From positions 1-64,000 of the forward strand of contig JAFZWM010000004.1 in assembly GCA_017617315.1 (NCBI GenBank): DNA of 64,000 nt. Direction: 5' to 3'. The notes under the pieces are model-generated. The model made no database searches. It was not told the origin of the DNA and was given only the letters and a program-made list of their open reading frames with translations. Position numbers and translations under genes: made by a program. This document shows, piece by piece, positions 33,700 through 41,906 of this stretch. Origin of the DNA: Bacteroidaceae bacterium (GTDB taxonomy: Bacteria; Bacteroidota; Bacteroidia; Bacteroidales; Bacteroidaceae). The stretch's first letter is position 1; each line of letters begins with the position of its first letter.

Positions 33700-34617
33700 T
33701 TATATTCCCAAACCAGCCTCGAAGTTCATTTCCACCGCCTTTGTCTGCTGAATCTGCGAGTTTGGAGCCACGTTGTGGGTTACCCAGATGTTACCGCCAA
33801 TAACCGAATGGTGTCCGATGGTGATGCGTCCCAATATGCTGGCGTTTGAATAGACGGTAACATAATCCTCGATGATTGGGTGGCGTGGGATGTTGAGGAT
33901 ATTTCCATCGGCATCGTGCTTAAAGTTCTTAGAACCGAGCGTAACACCCTGATAGAGCGTTACATGACTGCCGATGATGCAAGTCTCGCCTATCACAACT
34001 CCCGTGCCGTGGTCGATGGCAAAATATTCGCCAATCTGCGCACCGGGATGAATATCGATTCCAGTCTTTGAATGTGCCAACTCGGTTATGATGCGGGGAA
34101 TTACAGGAATGTGGAGTTCGTGAAGCCTGTGGGCAAAGCGATAGTGCGTCATGGCATTCATAACGGGATAGCAGAATATCACCTCGCCGTAGTTCGGGGC
34201 TGCCGGATCGTTGTCGAACATAGCCTGAGCATCGGTATAAAGCAGTCGCTTTATCTCGGGCAGCGAGTCGATTACCTGCAAAGCCAGCCGTCCGGCCTCC
34301 TCAAAAACCTGCTGCTTCGACGTAACGGAATCGCGGTTCTCGCCAAACTGAAGTCCGTGGGCAATCTGTTTTGTAAGCAGCTTCAGCAGTTCTTCCATGT
34401 GAACTCCTATATAATAGGAACGGATTGTTTCGTTGCCCTGCCGCTTGTTAAAGTAATCGGGAAAGATAATGCTCTTTACCAGACAGATAATTTGCTTCAC
34501 CTGCTCAACCGAAGGAAGAGGAGCCTGCGTCTGTGGCATCGTCTTCATCTCCTGCTCTGTGAGCCGCGACAGCAAATTAACATTATGCATCAACGTTTCA
34601 TTGATATTTTTTTCCAT
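33700..34617 (-). CDS. cysE: serine O-acetyltransferase
   Basis: 305 aa from ATG 34617. Helical N-terminal half, then the left-handed beta-helix of hexapeptide repeats (TGIDIHPGAQIGEYFAIDHG, GVVIGETCIIG). Catalytic His/Asp occur in the IDHGTG segment. It makes O-acetylserine for cysteine synthase. The N-terminal part is long, as in the SrpH/EpsC-type enzymes that accompany encapsulin SrpI in cyanobacteria. Its position beside cysK and the cysteine desulfurase supports one sulfur pathway. Confidence 0.93.
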   Translation of the reverse strand: MEKNINETLMHNVNLLSRLTEQEMKTMPQTQAPLPSVEQVKQIICLVKSIIFPDYFNKRQGNETIRSYYIGVHMEELLKLLTKQIAHGLQFGENRDSVTSKQQVFEEAGRLALQVIDSLPEIKRLLYTDAQAMFDNDPAAPNYGEVIFCYPVMNAMTHYRFAHRLHELHIPVIPRIITELAHSKTGIDIHPGAQIGEYFAIDHGTGVVIGETCIIGSHVTLYQGVTLGSKNFKHDADGNILNIPRHPIIEDYVTVYSNASILGRITIGHHSVIGGNIWVTHNVAPNSQIQQTKAVEMNFEAGLGI

Positions 34618-34709
34618 GTCATTCTTTGTTAACACGAACTGCCACAAAGTTTGAGAAATTCGTGGCAATTCGTGTTTAAATTCTATTCCAATTCGAGTGA
34701 TTTGTGTCC

Positions 34710-36242
34710 TTACCTTCCACCTACGATTTTACGAACCGCGATGACGAGTTTGTCAACATCCTCGCGAGTGTTGTAGAGTGCGAAGGTTGGACGCACGCTC
34801 ATCTCGTAGCCAAGGGCGCGCAAGGCTGGTTGTGCGCAATGATGTCCGGCGCGGACGGCAATGCCCTCCTTGTCGAGCAGAGTGCCTACCTCGGGCACAG
34901 GAATGCCGTCGAGCACAAAGCTCACCACCGACACGCGGTTCTTTGGATTGCCGATGAGCGTCAGCCCCGGAATCAAGGCGAGCTGCTCGCGGGCATACTC
35001 CGTAAGCTGATGCTCGTGATGCTCGATGTTGCGTATGCCAAGGCGACTGACATAATCGAGCGCAGCACCAAGTCCGATGGCATCTGCCACATTAGGCGTG
35101 CCGGCCTCGAAGCGTGCCGGCGGAACATTGTACTCCGTGCGCTCTATCGTTACATCCTTAATCATGTTGCCGCCGCCCTGCCAAGGCTGCATTTTGTCAA
35201 GCAAATCCTTACGGCCGTACACAACGCCGATGCCGTTAGGGCCGTAGATTTTGTGTCCGCTAAAGACAAAGAAATCTGCGCCCAGCTGCTGAACATCGAC
35301 CGGAGTGTGGGCAATTGACTGCGCGCCGTCTATCAGCACCGGAATCTGATGCGCGTGGGCAATCTCGATGATGCGCTGCACATCGTTTATCGTGCCGAAC
35401 GTGTTGTTTACATGTCCAACCGATACGAAGCGGGTGCGAGGCGTGATAAGCCTTTCGAACTCCGAAAGAATAAGGTCGCCGTTCTTGTCCGTAGGAATGG
35501 CCCGAAGCGTTGCCCCGCGCTCCTGACAGACGCGCTGCCAAGGCACGATGTTGGCATGATGGTCGAGTTCCGACACAATAACCTCGTCGCCCGGAGTGAG
35601 GAACTGCCGTCCGTAGGTCTGCGCCACAAGATTGATGCCCTCAGTTGTGCCGCGCACAAAGATTATCTCCTCGGAAGATGCGGCATTGATGAACTTCTGC
35701 ACCTTCTCGCGCGCCTCCTCGTAGGCATCGGTAGCACGAGCCGCCAACGTGTGCGCGCCACGATGTATGTTAGAATTGTAGGTGCGATAGTAATCGGCAA
35801 TCTTGTCTATTACCTGATTAGGTTTCTGCGTCGTCGCGCCGTTGTCGAGCCACACAAGGTCGTGGCCGTTCACCTTCTGCTGCAACACCGGGAAGTCGCG
35901 TTTCACCTGCTCCGAGTTCAGCGTGTCAGCCTCCTCGTAGTGCAGGTCGCGCAGCTTCTGCGTCTCGGGAATGCCGATGCCGAAGCCCTCTTCTTTTGGA
36001 AGCGACGACGAGTAGACATCGGTATCGCCGATGTAGGGCAACTCGCCATAGCCGCTACCGCCTGCCAGAAGCTGCTTGAATCCGGCTTCCAGCTCCGTCA
36101 GATTCAGAATCTCGTCGGGCAGGACAGCCTTCCGCTCAGCCTGCAAATCCTCGGGGCAGTATTTCTGTGCGAGTTCCTTCAGCAGAGCCAGCGAGCCGTC
36201 GGTCTGTGTCGGGAAACCGTTAATGTTCTGTATATCTATCAT
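34710..36242 (-). CDS. SufS-type cysteine desulfurase with N-terminal encapsulin-cargo extension
   Basis: 510 aa, ~100 longer than SufS. Residues ~113-510 are a class II cysteine desulfurase: PLP Lys331 in SGHKIYGP, catalytic Cys469 in RAGHHCAQP and the HxxN motif DHHANIVPW. Residues 1-112 are extra, rich in Gly/Pro/Asp and partly disordered-looking (GGSGYGELPYIGDTDVYSSS). Such extensions on desulfurases encoded beside family 2 encapsulins target the enzyme into the shell. The shell gene is 38 bp upstream on the same strand. The enzyme takes sulfur from cysteine as persulfide; release inside a shell would mean controlled sulfur storage. Confidence 0.92.
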   Translation of the reverse strand: MIDIQNINGFPTQTDGSLALLKELAQKYCPEDLQAERKAVLPDEILNLTELEAGFKQLLAGGSGYGELPYIGDTDVYSSSLPKEEGFGIGIPETQKLRDLHYEEADTLNSEQVKRDFPVLQQKVNGHDLVWLDNGATTQKPNQVIDKIADYYRTYNSNIHRGAHTLAARATDAYEEAREKVQKFINAASSEEIIFVRGTTEGINLVAQTYGRQFLTPGDEVIVSELDHHANIVPWQRVCQERGATLRAIPTDKNGDLILSEFERLITPRTRFVSVGHVNNTFGTINDVQRIIEIAHAHQIPVLIDGAQSIAHTPVDVQQLGADFFVFSGHKIYGPNGIGVVYGRKDLLDKMQPWQGGGNMIKDVTIERTEYNVPPARFEAGTPNVADAIGLGAALDYVSRLGIRNIEHHEHQLTEYAREQLALIPGLTLIGNPKNRVSVVSFVLDGIPVPEVGTLLDKEGIAVRAGHHCAQPALRALGYEMSVRPTFALYNTREDVDKLVIAVRKIVGGR

Positions 36243-36280
36243 AAAGAAATTATTCTAAAATTTCTAATTTCTTTTCAGTT

Positions 36281-37720
36281 CTATTTCTCTACCTTGTTGC
36301 GATGCTGATAGTCGTGATAATATCCCACCTCTACGTTCTCAAGAACGGCGATGGCATCGTCGGTAAGGGCCGCAAGCGAGAAGTATTTTGTAAGCAGATA
36401 AGATGCCACTCCGAACTTGTCGAGTCCCATCAGACGGGCACTTAGCGACGGAGCAATCTCGCCCGGAATACCGCTCTGTTGCAAGCCTATGACGCCTTGG
36501 CTCTTCTCGCCCACACGCACAAGGATAATCTTTGTTGTTCCGACGCCGCGGCCTGTAAGATACTGACCTTCAACCTCAACCTTGTCGCTCGGAATGATTG
36601 GCACACCGCGCCACAGAATCACTCTTGTGCCAAACAAATCGGTTGTCACAGGTGGAACGCCGCGCCATGTGCACTCGCGCTCGAAGGCTGCGATGGCTCT
36701 TGGGTGAGCAATGAAGAAAGCTGGCTCTTTCCACACGAGTGAAAGAAGTTCGTCGAGGTCATCTGGCGTTGGCGAGCCGTAGCGTGTGGTGATGCGGTAA
36801 GCCGGATTAACCGAAGACAACAGACCGAACTGCTTGTTGTTGATGAGTTCCCACTCCTGACGCTCCTTGATGCTCTCGATTGACAGGCGCAACTGCTCTT
36901 CCAACTGGTTGTAAGGGTTGTTGTAGAGGTCGGACACACGAGTATGCACACGGACAACCGTCTGCAAAGTGTTCAGAGGATATTCGGTTGGATTCTCCTC
37001 GTAGTCGATGTATGTCTCAGGAATGATGTTGTCCTCCTCATGACCGCTCACAAGGTCGATGTGCTTCTCGCCATGGTCGTTTACGGTTGCCTTCAGCCTA
37101 AGCTGCTTGTCGACCGCCTTGTTGAATGTCTCGCGGAAATCAGGCACTTCCTTGATGAACTTCTCAAGCTCGTTCTGCTTCAGTCCGAGGAAGACCGACG
37201 GCGTTACGGCACGCACAGAAACAGTCGATTCTGCATCGTCGAGAAGATCGGCCTCGCCGAAATACTCGCCCTCGCCCAACAGTGCGATGCGAAGTTCCTC
37301 GCCGTGAGGGCCGCTGCTGATTACCTCGGCCTGACCGTTGGCAACGATGAAGAATTTCTGCTTGTCCTTGCCTTCCTGAACAAAAAGCTGGCCGATGCCC
37401 ACCTCCTTTGTCTCGAACGAGCGGGCAAGACGGTTTACAATCTCGTCGTCGAACTCAGAAAACAGCGGAATAGTTTTCAGGCTCTTTGCCGAGAACGACG
37501 GCTCGCCGTTAAGATATTGTATTGGAAGACGCTCGCTCTTGCGTAGCTCTACCTTTGTGCGGTTTACGCGGAATGTGCCGCCGCTAACCTGCACCCAAGG
37601 CAATATTTTCAGCAACAATCTCGGAGTAATCGAGCCCATTTGCGGGGCTGTCTTGGTTGTTGTAGCCAGTTTTCTGGCGGTAGCAGTAGTAACACTGCGC
37701 TGTAGATTAGAATCTGCCAT
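36281..37720 (-). CDS. encapsulin shell protein, family 2B-like, with cyclic-nucleotide-binding-like domain
   Basis: 479 aa. A short N-arm (1-80) is followed by a cNMP-binding-type domain (~84-205: IPLFSEFDDEIVNRLA, VQEGKDKQKFFIVANGQAEV, FGEADLLDD). From ~225 to the end is an HK97-like shell fold (NNPYNQLEEQLRLSIESIKERQEWELINN, GVPPVTTDLFGTRVILWRGVPIIPSD). This architecture marks family 2B encapsulins. In the phosphate-binding cassette the usual Arg after the GE loop is replaced (AESTVSV), so classical cAMP binding is doubtful. The cargo candidate, the desulfurase, follows directly. TusA is 23 bp upstream. Confidence 0.92.
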   Translation of the reverse strand: MADSNLQRSVTTATARKLATTTKTAPQMGSITPRLLLKILPWVQVSGGTFRVNRTKVELRKSERLPIQYLNGEPSFSAKSLKTIPLFSEFDDEIVNRLARSFETKEVGIGQLFVQEGKDKQKFFIVANGQAEVISSGPHGEELRIALLGEGEYFGEADLLDDAESTVSVRAVTPSVFLGLKQNELEKFIKEVPDFRETFNKAVDKQLRLKATVNDHGEKHIDLVSGHEEDNIIPETYIDYEENPTEYPLNTLQTVVRVHTRVSDLYNNPYNQLEEQLRLSIESIKERQEWELINNKQFGLLSSVNPAYRITTRYGSPTPDDLDELLSLVWKEPAFFIAHPRAIAAFERECTWRGVPPVTTDLFGTRVILWRGVPIIPSDKVEVEGQYLTGRGVGTTKIILVRVGEKSQGVIGLQQSGIPGEIAPSLSARLMGLDKFGVASYLLTKYFSLAALTDDAIAVLENVEVGYYHDYQHRNKVEK

Positions 37721-37743
37721 AATCTTTTTTAGTTTTAAAGGTT

Positions 37744-37968
37744 TTACTTTTGTATTATTACTTTATGTGTTGTTCCTTCAACGTGTTCCACGCCAATTAC
37801 GTTGTAACCCTGTTCAACGGCGTTGCGCGGAACATTGTCGAGGGGTTCGCCCTCGCTCAGAAGCACTTCGAGAATGTCGCCCGGCTGAAGTCTCGAAAGC
37901 TCAATCTTTGTCTTGACGAAAGTCATCGGGCAGTGCTCCTTTGTGATATCTAATACTTTTGTTGCCAT
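37744..37968 (-). CDS. TusA-family sulfur carrier
   Basis: 74 aa. Two-layer sandwich of the SirA/TusA family with the sulfur-carrying Cys13 in the CPM motif, then TKIELSRLQPGDILEV. TusA accepts persulfide sulfur from cysteine desulfurases and passes it on. Between the DsrE-like gene and the shell gene, it is a plausible relay into or out of the encapsulin. The gap to the shell gene is 23 bp. Confidence 0.92.
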   Translation of the reverse strand: MATKVLDITKEHCPMTFVKTKIELSRLQPGDILEVLLSEGEPLDNVPRNAVEQGYNVIGVEHVEGTTHKVIIQK

Positions 37969-38009
37969 AATTTTTTCATTAAAAATGATAGAATCTCAAA
38001 AATTCTGAA

Positions 38010-38141
38010 TTATGATTTTTCAATTTCGAATTGTCAATTATGAATTGTGAATTTTGAATTATGATTTTTTCAATTTTCAACTTTCAATTTTCAATTCAAA
38101 AAGCAATTATGAATTGTCAATTTTGAATTATGAATTGTGAA
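38010..38141. repeat. CAATTG/TTTCAATT short repeats
   Basis: Runs of ATGAATTG, TCAATT and TTTTCAA units fill the spacer between the dsrE-like gene and tusA. No gene is seen. It interrupts an otherwise tight operon. Confidence 0.7.
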
Positions 38142-38621
38142 TTATATAAATAGAGTCTGTCCGCCCTCGCTCAGATTAAGGAACGAAGCCACGCCGAGCA
38201 CATCCTTCACCTCCGGAATAAAATCCTCCTTCTTGAGTCCCAGAACGTGCATCGCCATCTCGCAGGCATACAGATTGATGCCGAGAGCCTTCGAAGCCTC
38301 AACAAGCTCCTCGAGCGTTGCCACGTTGTTCTTTCGCATAAGGTAGCGGAAGATTTTCGGACCAGCACCAAGAAAGTTGAAACGGCTTGTCGGAGTAACT
38401 TTCAGTCCGCCCATCATAAAGCCGAATATCTTGGTGAGCCAGTTTCCGCCGGTAAAGCTGCGTCCTTGCTTGCGCTTGATGGCATCGAGGCCCCAGAAAG
38501 TAAAGAAGATGTTCACCTCGTAGCCAACGGCCGCCGCGCCAGTTCCTAATGTAAAAACTGCCGTAAGTTTATCGAAATCGCCACTGAAGGCGATGATACT
38601 AAGTTTCTTGTTTTCAGCCAT
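38142..38621 (-). CDS. DsrE/DsrF-like (DsrE2-type) sulfur-relay protein
   Basis: 159 aa from ATG 38621, 2 bp after the cysK2 stop. Flavodoxin-like beta-alpha fold: KLSIIAFSGDFDKLTAVFTLGTGAAAVG, then ...INLYACEMAMHVLGL with the conserved Cys that carries sulfur in this family, and the ending DVLGVASFLNLS. DsrE2 proteins are usually encoded beside TusA, as here. A hydrophobic central stretch (WLTKIFGFMMGG) suggests membrane contact. Probable persulfide transfer partner of TusA. Confidence 0.88.
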   Translation of the reverse strand: MAENKKLSIIAFSGDFDKLTAVFTLGTGAAAVGYEVNIFFTFWGLDAIKRKQGRSFTGGNWLTKIFGFMMGGLKVTPTSRFNFLGAGPKIFRYLMRKNNVATLEELVEASKALGINLYACEMAMHVLGLKKEDFIPEVKDVLGVASFLNLSEGGQTLFI

Positions 38622-38623
38622 AA

Positions 38624-39565
38624 TCACTCGTTCTCGAAGTTATACAATTTGGTGCTCAGATAGCGTTCGCCAGTGTCGGCCAGCAAAACCACGATGTTCT
38701 TTCCCTCATTCTCTGGGCGGCGAGCCAGCTTGATGGCGGCTGCAACAGCCGCACCGCTCGAAATGCCCGTCAGTACGCCGTCTTTTGTTGCCAGCAGACG
38801 CCCCACGGCAAAAGCCTCGTCATCTTTTATGCGCGAGATCTCGTCGTAGACGCTTGTGTCGAGCACCTTTGGCTGAAATCCGGCTCCGATGCCCTGAATC
38901 TTATGAGGGCCGGGCTTCTCGCCGCTTAGCACCGACGATGTGTAAGGCTCTACGCCCACCACCTTGATGCTGCTGTTGTATGCCTTCAGCACCTGTCCTA
39001 CGCCGGTTATTGTGCCGCCTGTGCCGATACCAGCCACAAAGATGTCAACCTTTCCGTCGGTATCGCGCCAAATCTCCTCGGCTGTGGTGAGGCGGTGAAC
39101 CTCTGGGTTAGCCGGATTCTCGAACTGCTGCGGAATGTAGGCGTTGCCAATCTCCTCCTTCAGTTCCTGCGCCTTGCGGATTGCTCCTGCCATGCCTTCG
39201 TATGACGGTGTGAGAACCAGCTCCGCGCCGAGCGACTTCAGCAGCGTGCGACGCTCTACCGACATCGAGTCGGGCATCGTCAGGATGAGGCGATAGCCAC
39301 GGATGGCGGCAATGAATGCAAGACCGATGCCCGTGTTGCCGCTCGTCGGTTCGATGATGACGGTTTCAGGGTTGAGCAGTCCCTTGCGTTCGGCCTGTTC
39401 AATAAGAGCCTTGGCCGTGCGGTCCTTCACGCTTCGCGCAGGATTCAGATACTCCAACTTGGCAATAATGCGAGCCTTGAGTTTAAGCTCACGCTCCGTT
39501 CCCGCCAACTCAACCAGCGGCGTATTGCCTATTAACTCAATCAAACTATGTGCTATCTGTGCCAT
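38624..39565 (-). CDS. cysK: second cysteine synthase
   Basis: 313 aa. Same fold as the enzyme at 32636; PLP lysine K47 in NPARSVKDR (NPGGSVKDR in the other), [11 protein letters not shown] and [13 protein letters not shown]. The two are clearly diverged paralogues and so unlikely to be a recent duplication. It heads the operon cysK2 - dsrE-like - tusA - encapsulin - desulfurase. Preceded by a promoter at 39818-39848 and an unusually GC-rich leader of about 245 bases, which hints at regulation. Confidence 0.94.
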   Translation of the reverse strand: MAQIAHSLIELIGNTPLVELAGTERELKLKARIIAKLEYLNPARSVKDRTAKALIEQAERKGLLNPETVIIEPTSGNTGIGLAFIAAIRGYRLILTMPDSMSVERRTLLKSLGAELVLTPSYEGMAGAIRKAQELKEEIGNAYIPQQFENPANPEVHRLTTAEEIWRDTDGKVDIFVAGIGTGGTITGVGQVLKAYNSSIKVVGVEPYTSSVLSGEKPGPHKIQGIGAGFQPKVLDTSVYDEISRIKDDEAFAVGRLLATKDGVLTGISSGAAVAAAIKLARRPENEGKNIVVLLADTGERYLSTKLYNFENE

Positions 39566-39812
39566 ATTATTTTTGTTTTATTTGTTGTTTGCAGAATGTT
39601 TTTTCGATACTATCCTCTAAAGTCTCCCGACGCAACCGATATGCGAACCGAGTCGGCTTACGGCAGTCTGACAAGTCCGCAGTGCGAAGGATTAGCTTCA
39701 GGTGGTTCAACAAGCAGAAGCCCGCCTCCTTCGCCCCGAGGCTGACGGCAAGAATCGCTCCCACCGCCCTTCCAAACTGTCGTTGTGCCAGTTCGTGGTA
39801 AGGATTATTTAT
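39566..39812 (-). promoter_or_regulatory. long GC-rich 5' leader of the encapsulin/cysteine operon
   Basis: About 245 bases between the predicted transcription start and the cysK2 ATG, much richer in GC than the spacers around it, with many short complementary blocks (for example GCCGACTCGG and GAAGGAGGCGGGCTTC). I could not match it to SAM, cobalamin or T-box consensus. A frame is open across it (39567-39851) but its ATG lies upstream of the predicted start of transcription, so I treat it as untranslated. Confidence 0.45.
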
Positions 39813-39817
39813 GTCTG

Positions 39818-39848
39818 CAAAATTACAGGGTTTAGAAATATTATCCAA
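39818..39848 (-). promoter_or_regulatory. promoter of the encapsulin/cysteine operon
   Basis: Minus-strand TAATTTTG at 39818-39825 and TTG at 39846-39848, spacer 20. Fits the Bacteroidetes consensus. Confidence 0.7.
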
Positions 39849-40063
39849 CAAAATTTATTTATTCAGAAAATATCGCCAAAACAGTATATTGTTATCAGAA
39901 AAACAATACTCAAACAAATAATCTTTTGGTTGTCTGACAGAAAAAATATCTACGACTTAACGACAGTAAAAAATTGACAATACACAAGTTCGGCATAAGC
40001 AATTCTACAACACATATGCAAAGCAATGAATCGTTATGCAGAAAGAACCGAAAAAAACGACTT

Positions 40064-40228
40064 CAAGATAGAGGCAAGGTACGGGGTAGCTACGGGGTAG
40101 CAACGGGGAAGGTACGTTCAAGGTACGTGGAAGCAAGCCGGAAGGTTCGGGAAAGGTACGAGGAAGCAAGCCGATAGTAAGGGAGTAGCAAGGTTGTAGT
40201 AAGCCGGAAGATACGAGAAAGGGAGTCA
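40064..40228 (-). repeat. 11-bp periodic degenerate array 4 (15 units)
   Basis: 165 bp are exactly 15 units of 11 bp. Plus-strand units include CAAGGTACGGG, GTAGCTACGGG, GAAGCAAGCCG (two identical copies) and GTAGTAAGCCG; on the minus strand they read as CCCGTACCTTG and relatives, so this is the same family as arrays 1-3 in reverse. The spacer 39566-40363 holds this array and the operon leader; no gene is seen in 39850-40312. Confidence 0.9.
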
Positions 40229-40312
40229 GACATAAGCCATCAACTGTAACGATATTTTTGAATCTAAGCTGAACTGACATAGGCAAATCTTCATTTTATT
40301 ACAAGACACAAA

Positions 40313-40343
40313 AAAGACCGCACTCAATCAAAGTGCGGTCTTT
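40313..40343. terminator. terminator after the LRR gene
   Basis: Perfect 12-bp stem AAAGACCGCACT / AGTGCGGTCTTT (40313-40324, 40332-40343), 7-base loop, T-run on the minus strand from the A-tract at 40309-40315. It ends the transcript of 40364-41803. Confidence 0.85.
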
Positions 40344-40363
40344 ATCACTAAAAAATCCGTTTC

Positions 40364-41803
40364 TCAATTCAAAGTAAGTTTTACACTCTTCTGTCCATTT
40401 TTAACAATTACAACCGAACCAGCCTGAAGATTTGTTTTTATTACGGCAGAACCATTCTTAATGGTTGTTGCGCTAATCAACTGTCCGCCAACAGAATATA
40501 CAGAAACGCTCTCGCCATCACGACAGCCGGAAACTGTTATCGCACCACCATAAGCCTTAATGTCGCAGTTGCTTGATGTGGCGTCAATTCGGGTTGTTCC
40601 ATCCTCAATAGGCAGAATTGTGCAAAATTTGCCCCAATATTCATCAACCTTGTATTTCTCGACAGATGCTGCCGGCACATGAAGCGTTGCAGAACTAAGG
40701 TCGACAGATGAAAAAGGACTCATAACAATTTTTTCTCCATACGTATCTTCTACATACGCAACAGGCACATTCTCGGCATAACAATAAACGTCTTTTAATT
40801 TTTTACAACCAGTGAATGCGCCAGCGACCCTTGTTACTGTGCTTGGAATAACCACAGATGTCAAATCTTCACATTCATAAAAAGCAGAAGGTAATATTTC
40901 ACAAACACCATTTGGAATATTTACCGAAGTCAAGCCACAGCCTTGGAAAATTGCATCAATCACAGTTACGCCTGTTGGAATGTCAATAGAAGTCAAACTT
41001 TCACAGCCAACGAAAGCCCATCTCTCAATTTTAGTTACACTATTCGGAAGAGTTACAGACTTTAAGCCATGACAACCTTGAAAAATACACGCCTTTATTA
41101 CTTCAACGCCATCGGGAATGACTACAGATGTCAGACTGACGCAACCAGCGAAGGCACTTTCTCCGATATCCGTAACACTTTTTGGTATGGCAATAGAAGA
41201 TAAATTCTTGCAGCCAAAGAAAGCATCGCCATTTATTTTCTTCAAACCATTTGGCAGAGTTACAGAAGTCAATTTTTCGCAATACTTGAAAGTTGCCTTA
41301 TCTATACATTTTACTTTCTCAGGAATGACTATCGAAACAAGGTTTTCACAACCATCAAAAGCATATCCATAAATTTGTGTCAAACTGTTTGGAAGAGTTA
41401 CAGATGCCAGACTGCTACAACCGGAGAACGCGCTATTTTCGATAATTGTCACCCCTTCAGGAATTACGACAGATGTCAAGCTACCGCAGCTAGAGAAAGA
41501 ACAAAAGCCAATACCTGTAACGCTATTTGGAATACTAACCGAAGTCAATTCACTACAGCCTGTGAATGCATACTGTCCAATGTAAGTAACGCTATACTCC
41601 GTGCCGTCGTACAAAACAGTCTTAGGAATTGTAACATCGCCAGAATAGTCCGAAACAATTTCTGTTTCAGTATTTTTCAGGCATGTAACTTCCGCTGTTT
41701 TTTCTTTTGTGTTAAGATTGTAATAAATGCCATCAATCTTGGCATCGTAGGCACTTGCCAACATTGGTGTCAACGCAAAAATAACTAATAAGATTTTTTT
41801 CAT
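40364..41803 (-). CDS. secreted leucine-rich repeat (LRR_5/BspA-like) protein
   Basis: 479 aa. Signal peptide KKILLVIFALTPMLASA, then about ten 23-residue LRR_5 repeats (pattern CxSLTSVxIPxxVTxIGxxAF, residues ~75-335). The ending ...SVYSVGGQLISATTIKNGSA and QAGSVVIVKNGQKSVKLTLN resembles the C-terminal sorting domain of the type IX secretion system. It is thus probably a surface or secreted adhesin. A different repeat class from the DUF285 protein at 47-1495. It sits between the sulfur operon and the second cluster half. Confidence 0.9.
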   Translation of the reverse strand: MKKILLVIFALTPMLASAYDAKIDGIYYNLNTKEKTAEVTCLKNTETEIVSDYSGDVTIPKTVLYDGTEYSVTYIGQYAFTGCSELTSVSIPNSVTGIGFCSFSSCGSLTSVVIPEGVTIIENSAFSGCSSLASVTLPNSLTQIYGYAFDGCENLVSIVIPEKVKCIDKATFKYCEKLTSVTLPNGLKKINGDAFFGCKNLSSIAIPKSVTDIGESAFAGCVSLTSVVIPDGVEVIKACIFQGCHGLKSVTLPNSVTKIERWAFVGCESLTSIDIPTGVTVIDAIFQGCGLTSVNIPNGVCEILPSAFYECEDLTSVVIPSTVTRVAGAFTGCKKLKDVYCYAENVPVAYVEDTYGEKIVMSPFSSVDLSSATLHVPAASVEKYKVDEYWGKFCTILPIEDGTTRIDATSSNCDIKAYGGAITVSGCRDGESVSVYSVGGQLISATTIKNGSAVIKTNLQAGSVVIVKNGQKSVKLTLN

Positions 41804-41906
41804 ATTATATATAGATTACATTCTTTTGCAAAAATATTAAAAAATCACAAAAAAACAAATGTTTTTTTAGTTTTTGAACATTGACATTTTCTTGCAGATG
41901 CAGACA

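Noticed and set aside
39610-39812. SAM, cobalamin or T-box riboswitch in the leader
   Set aside because: Characteristic conserved blocks could not be found; left as unidentified leader.
39567-39851. 94-codon frame ending at the cysK2 start
   Set aside because: Its ATG lies upstream of the predicted transcription start (promoter at 39818-39848) and the peptide has no recognisable pattern; treated as untranslated leader.
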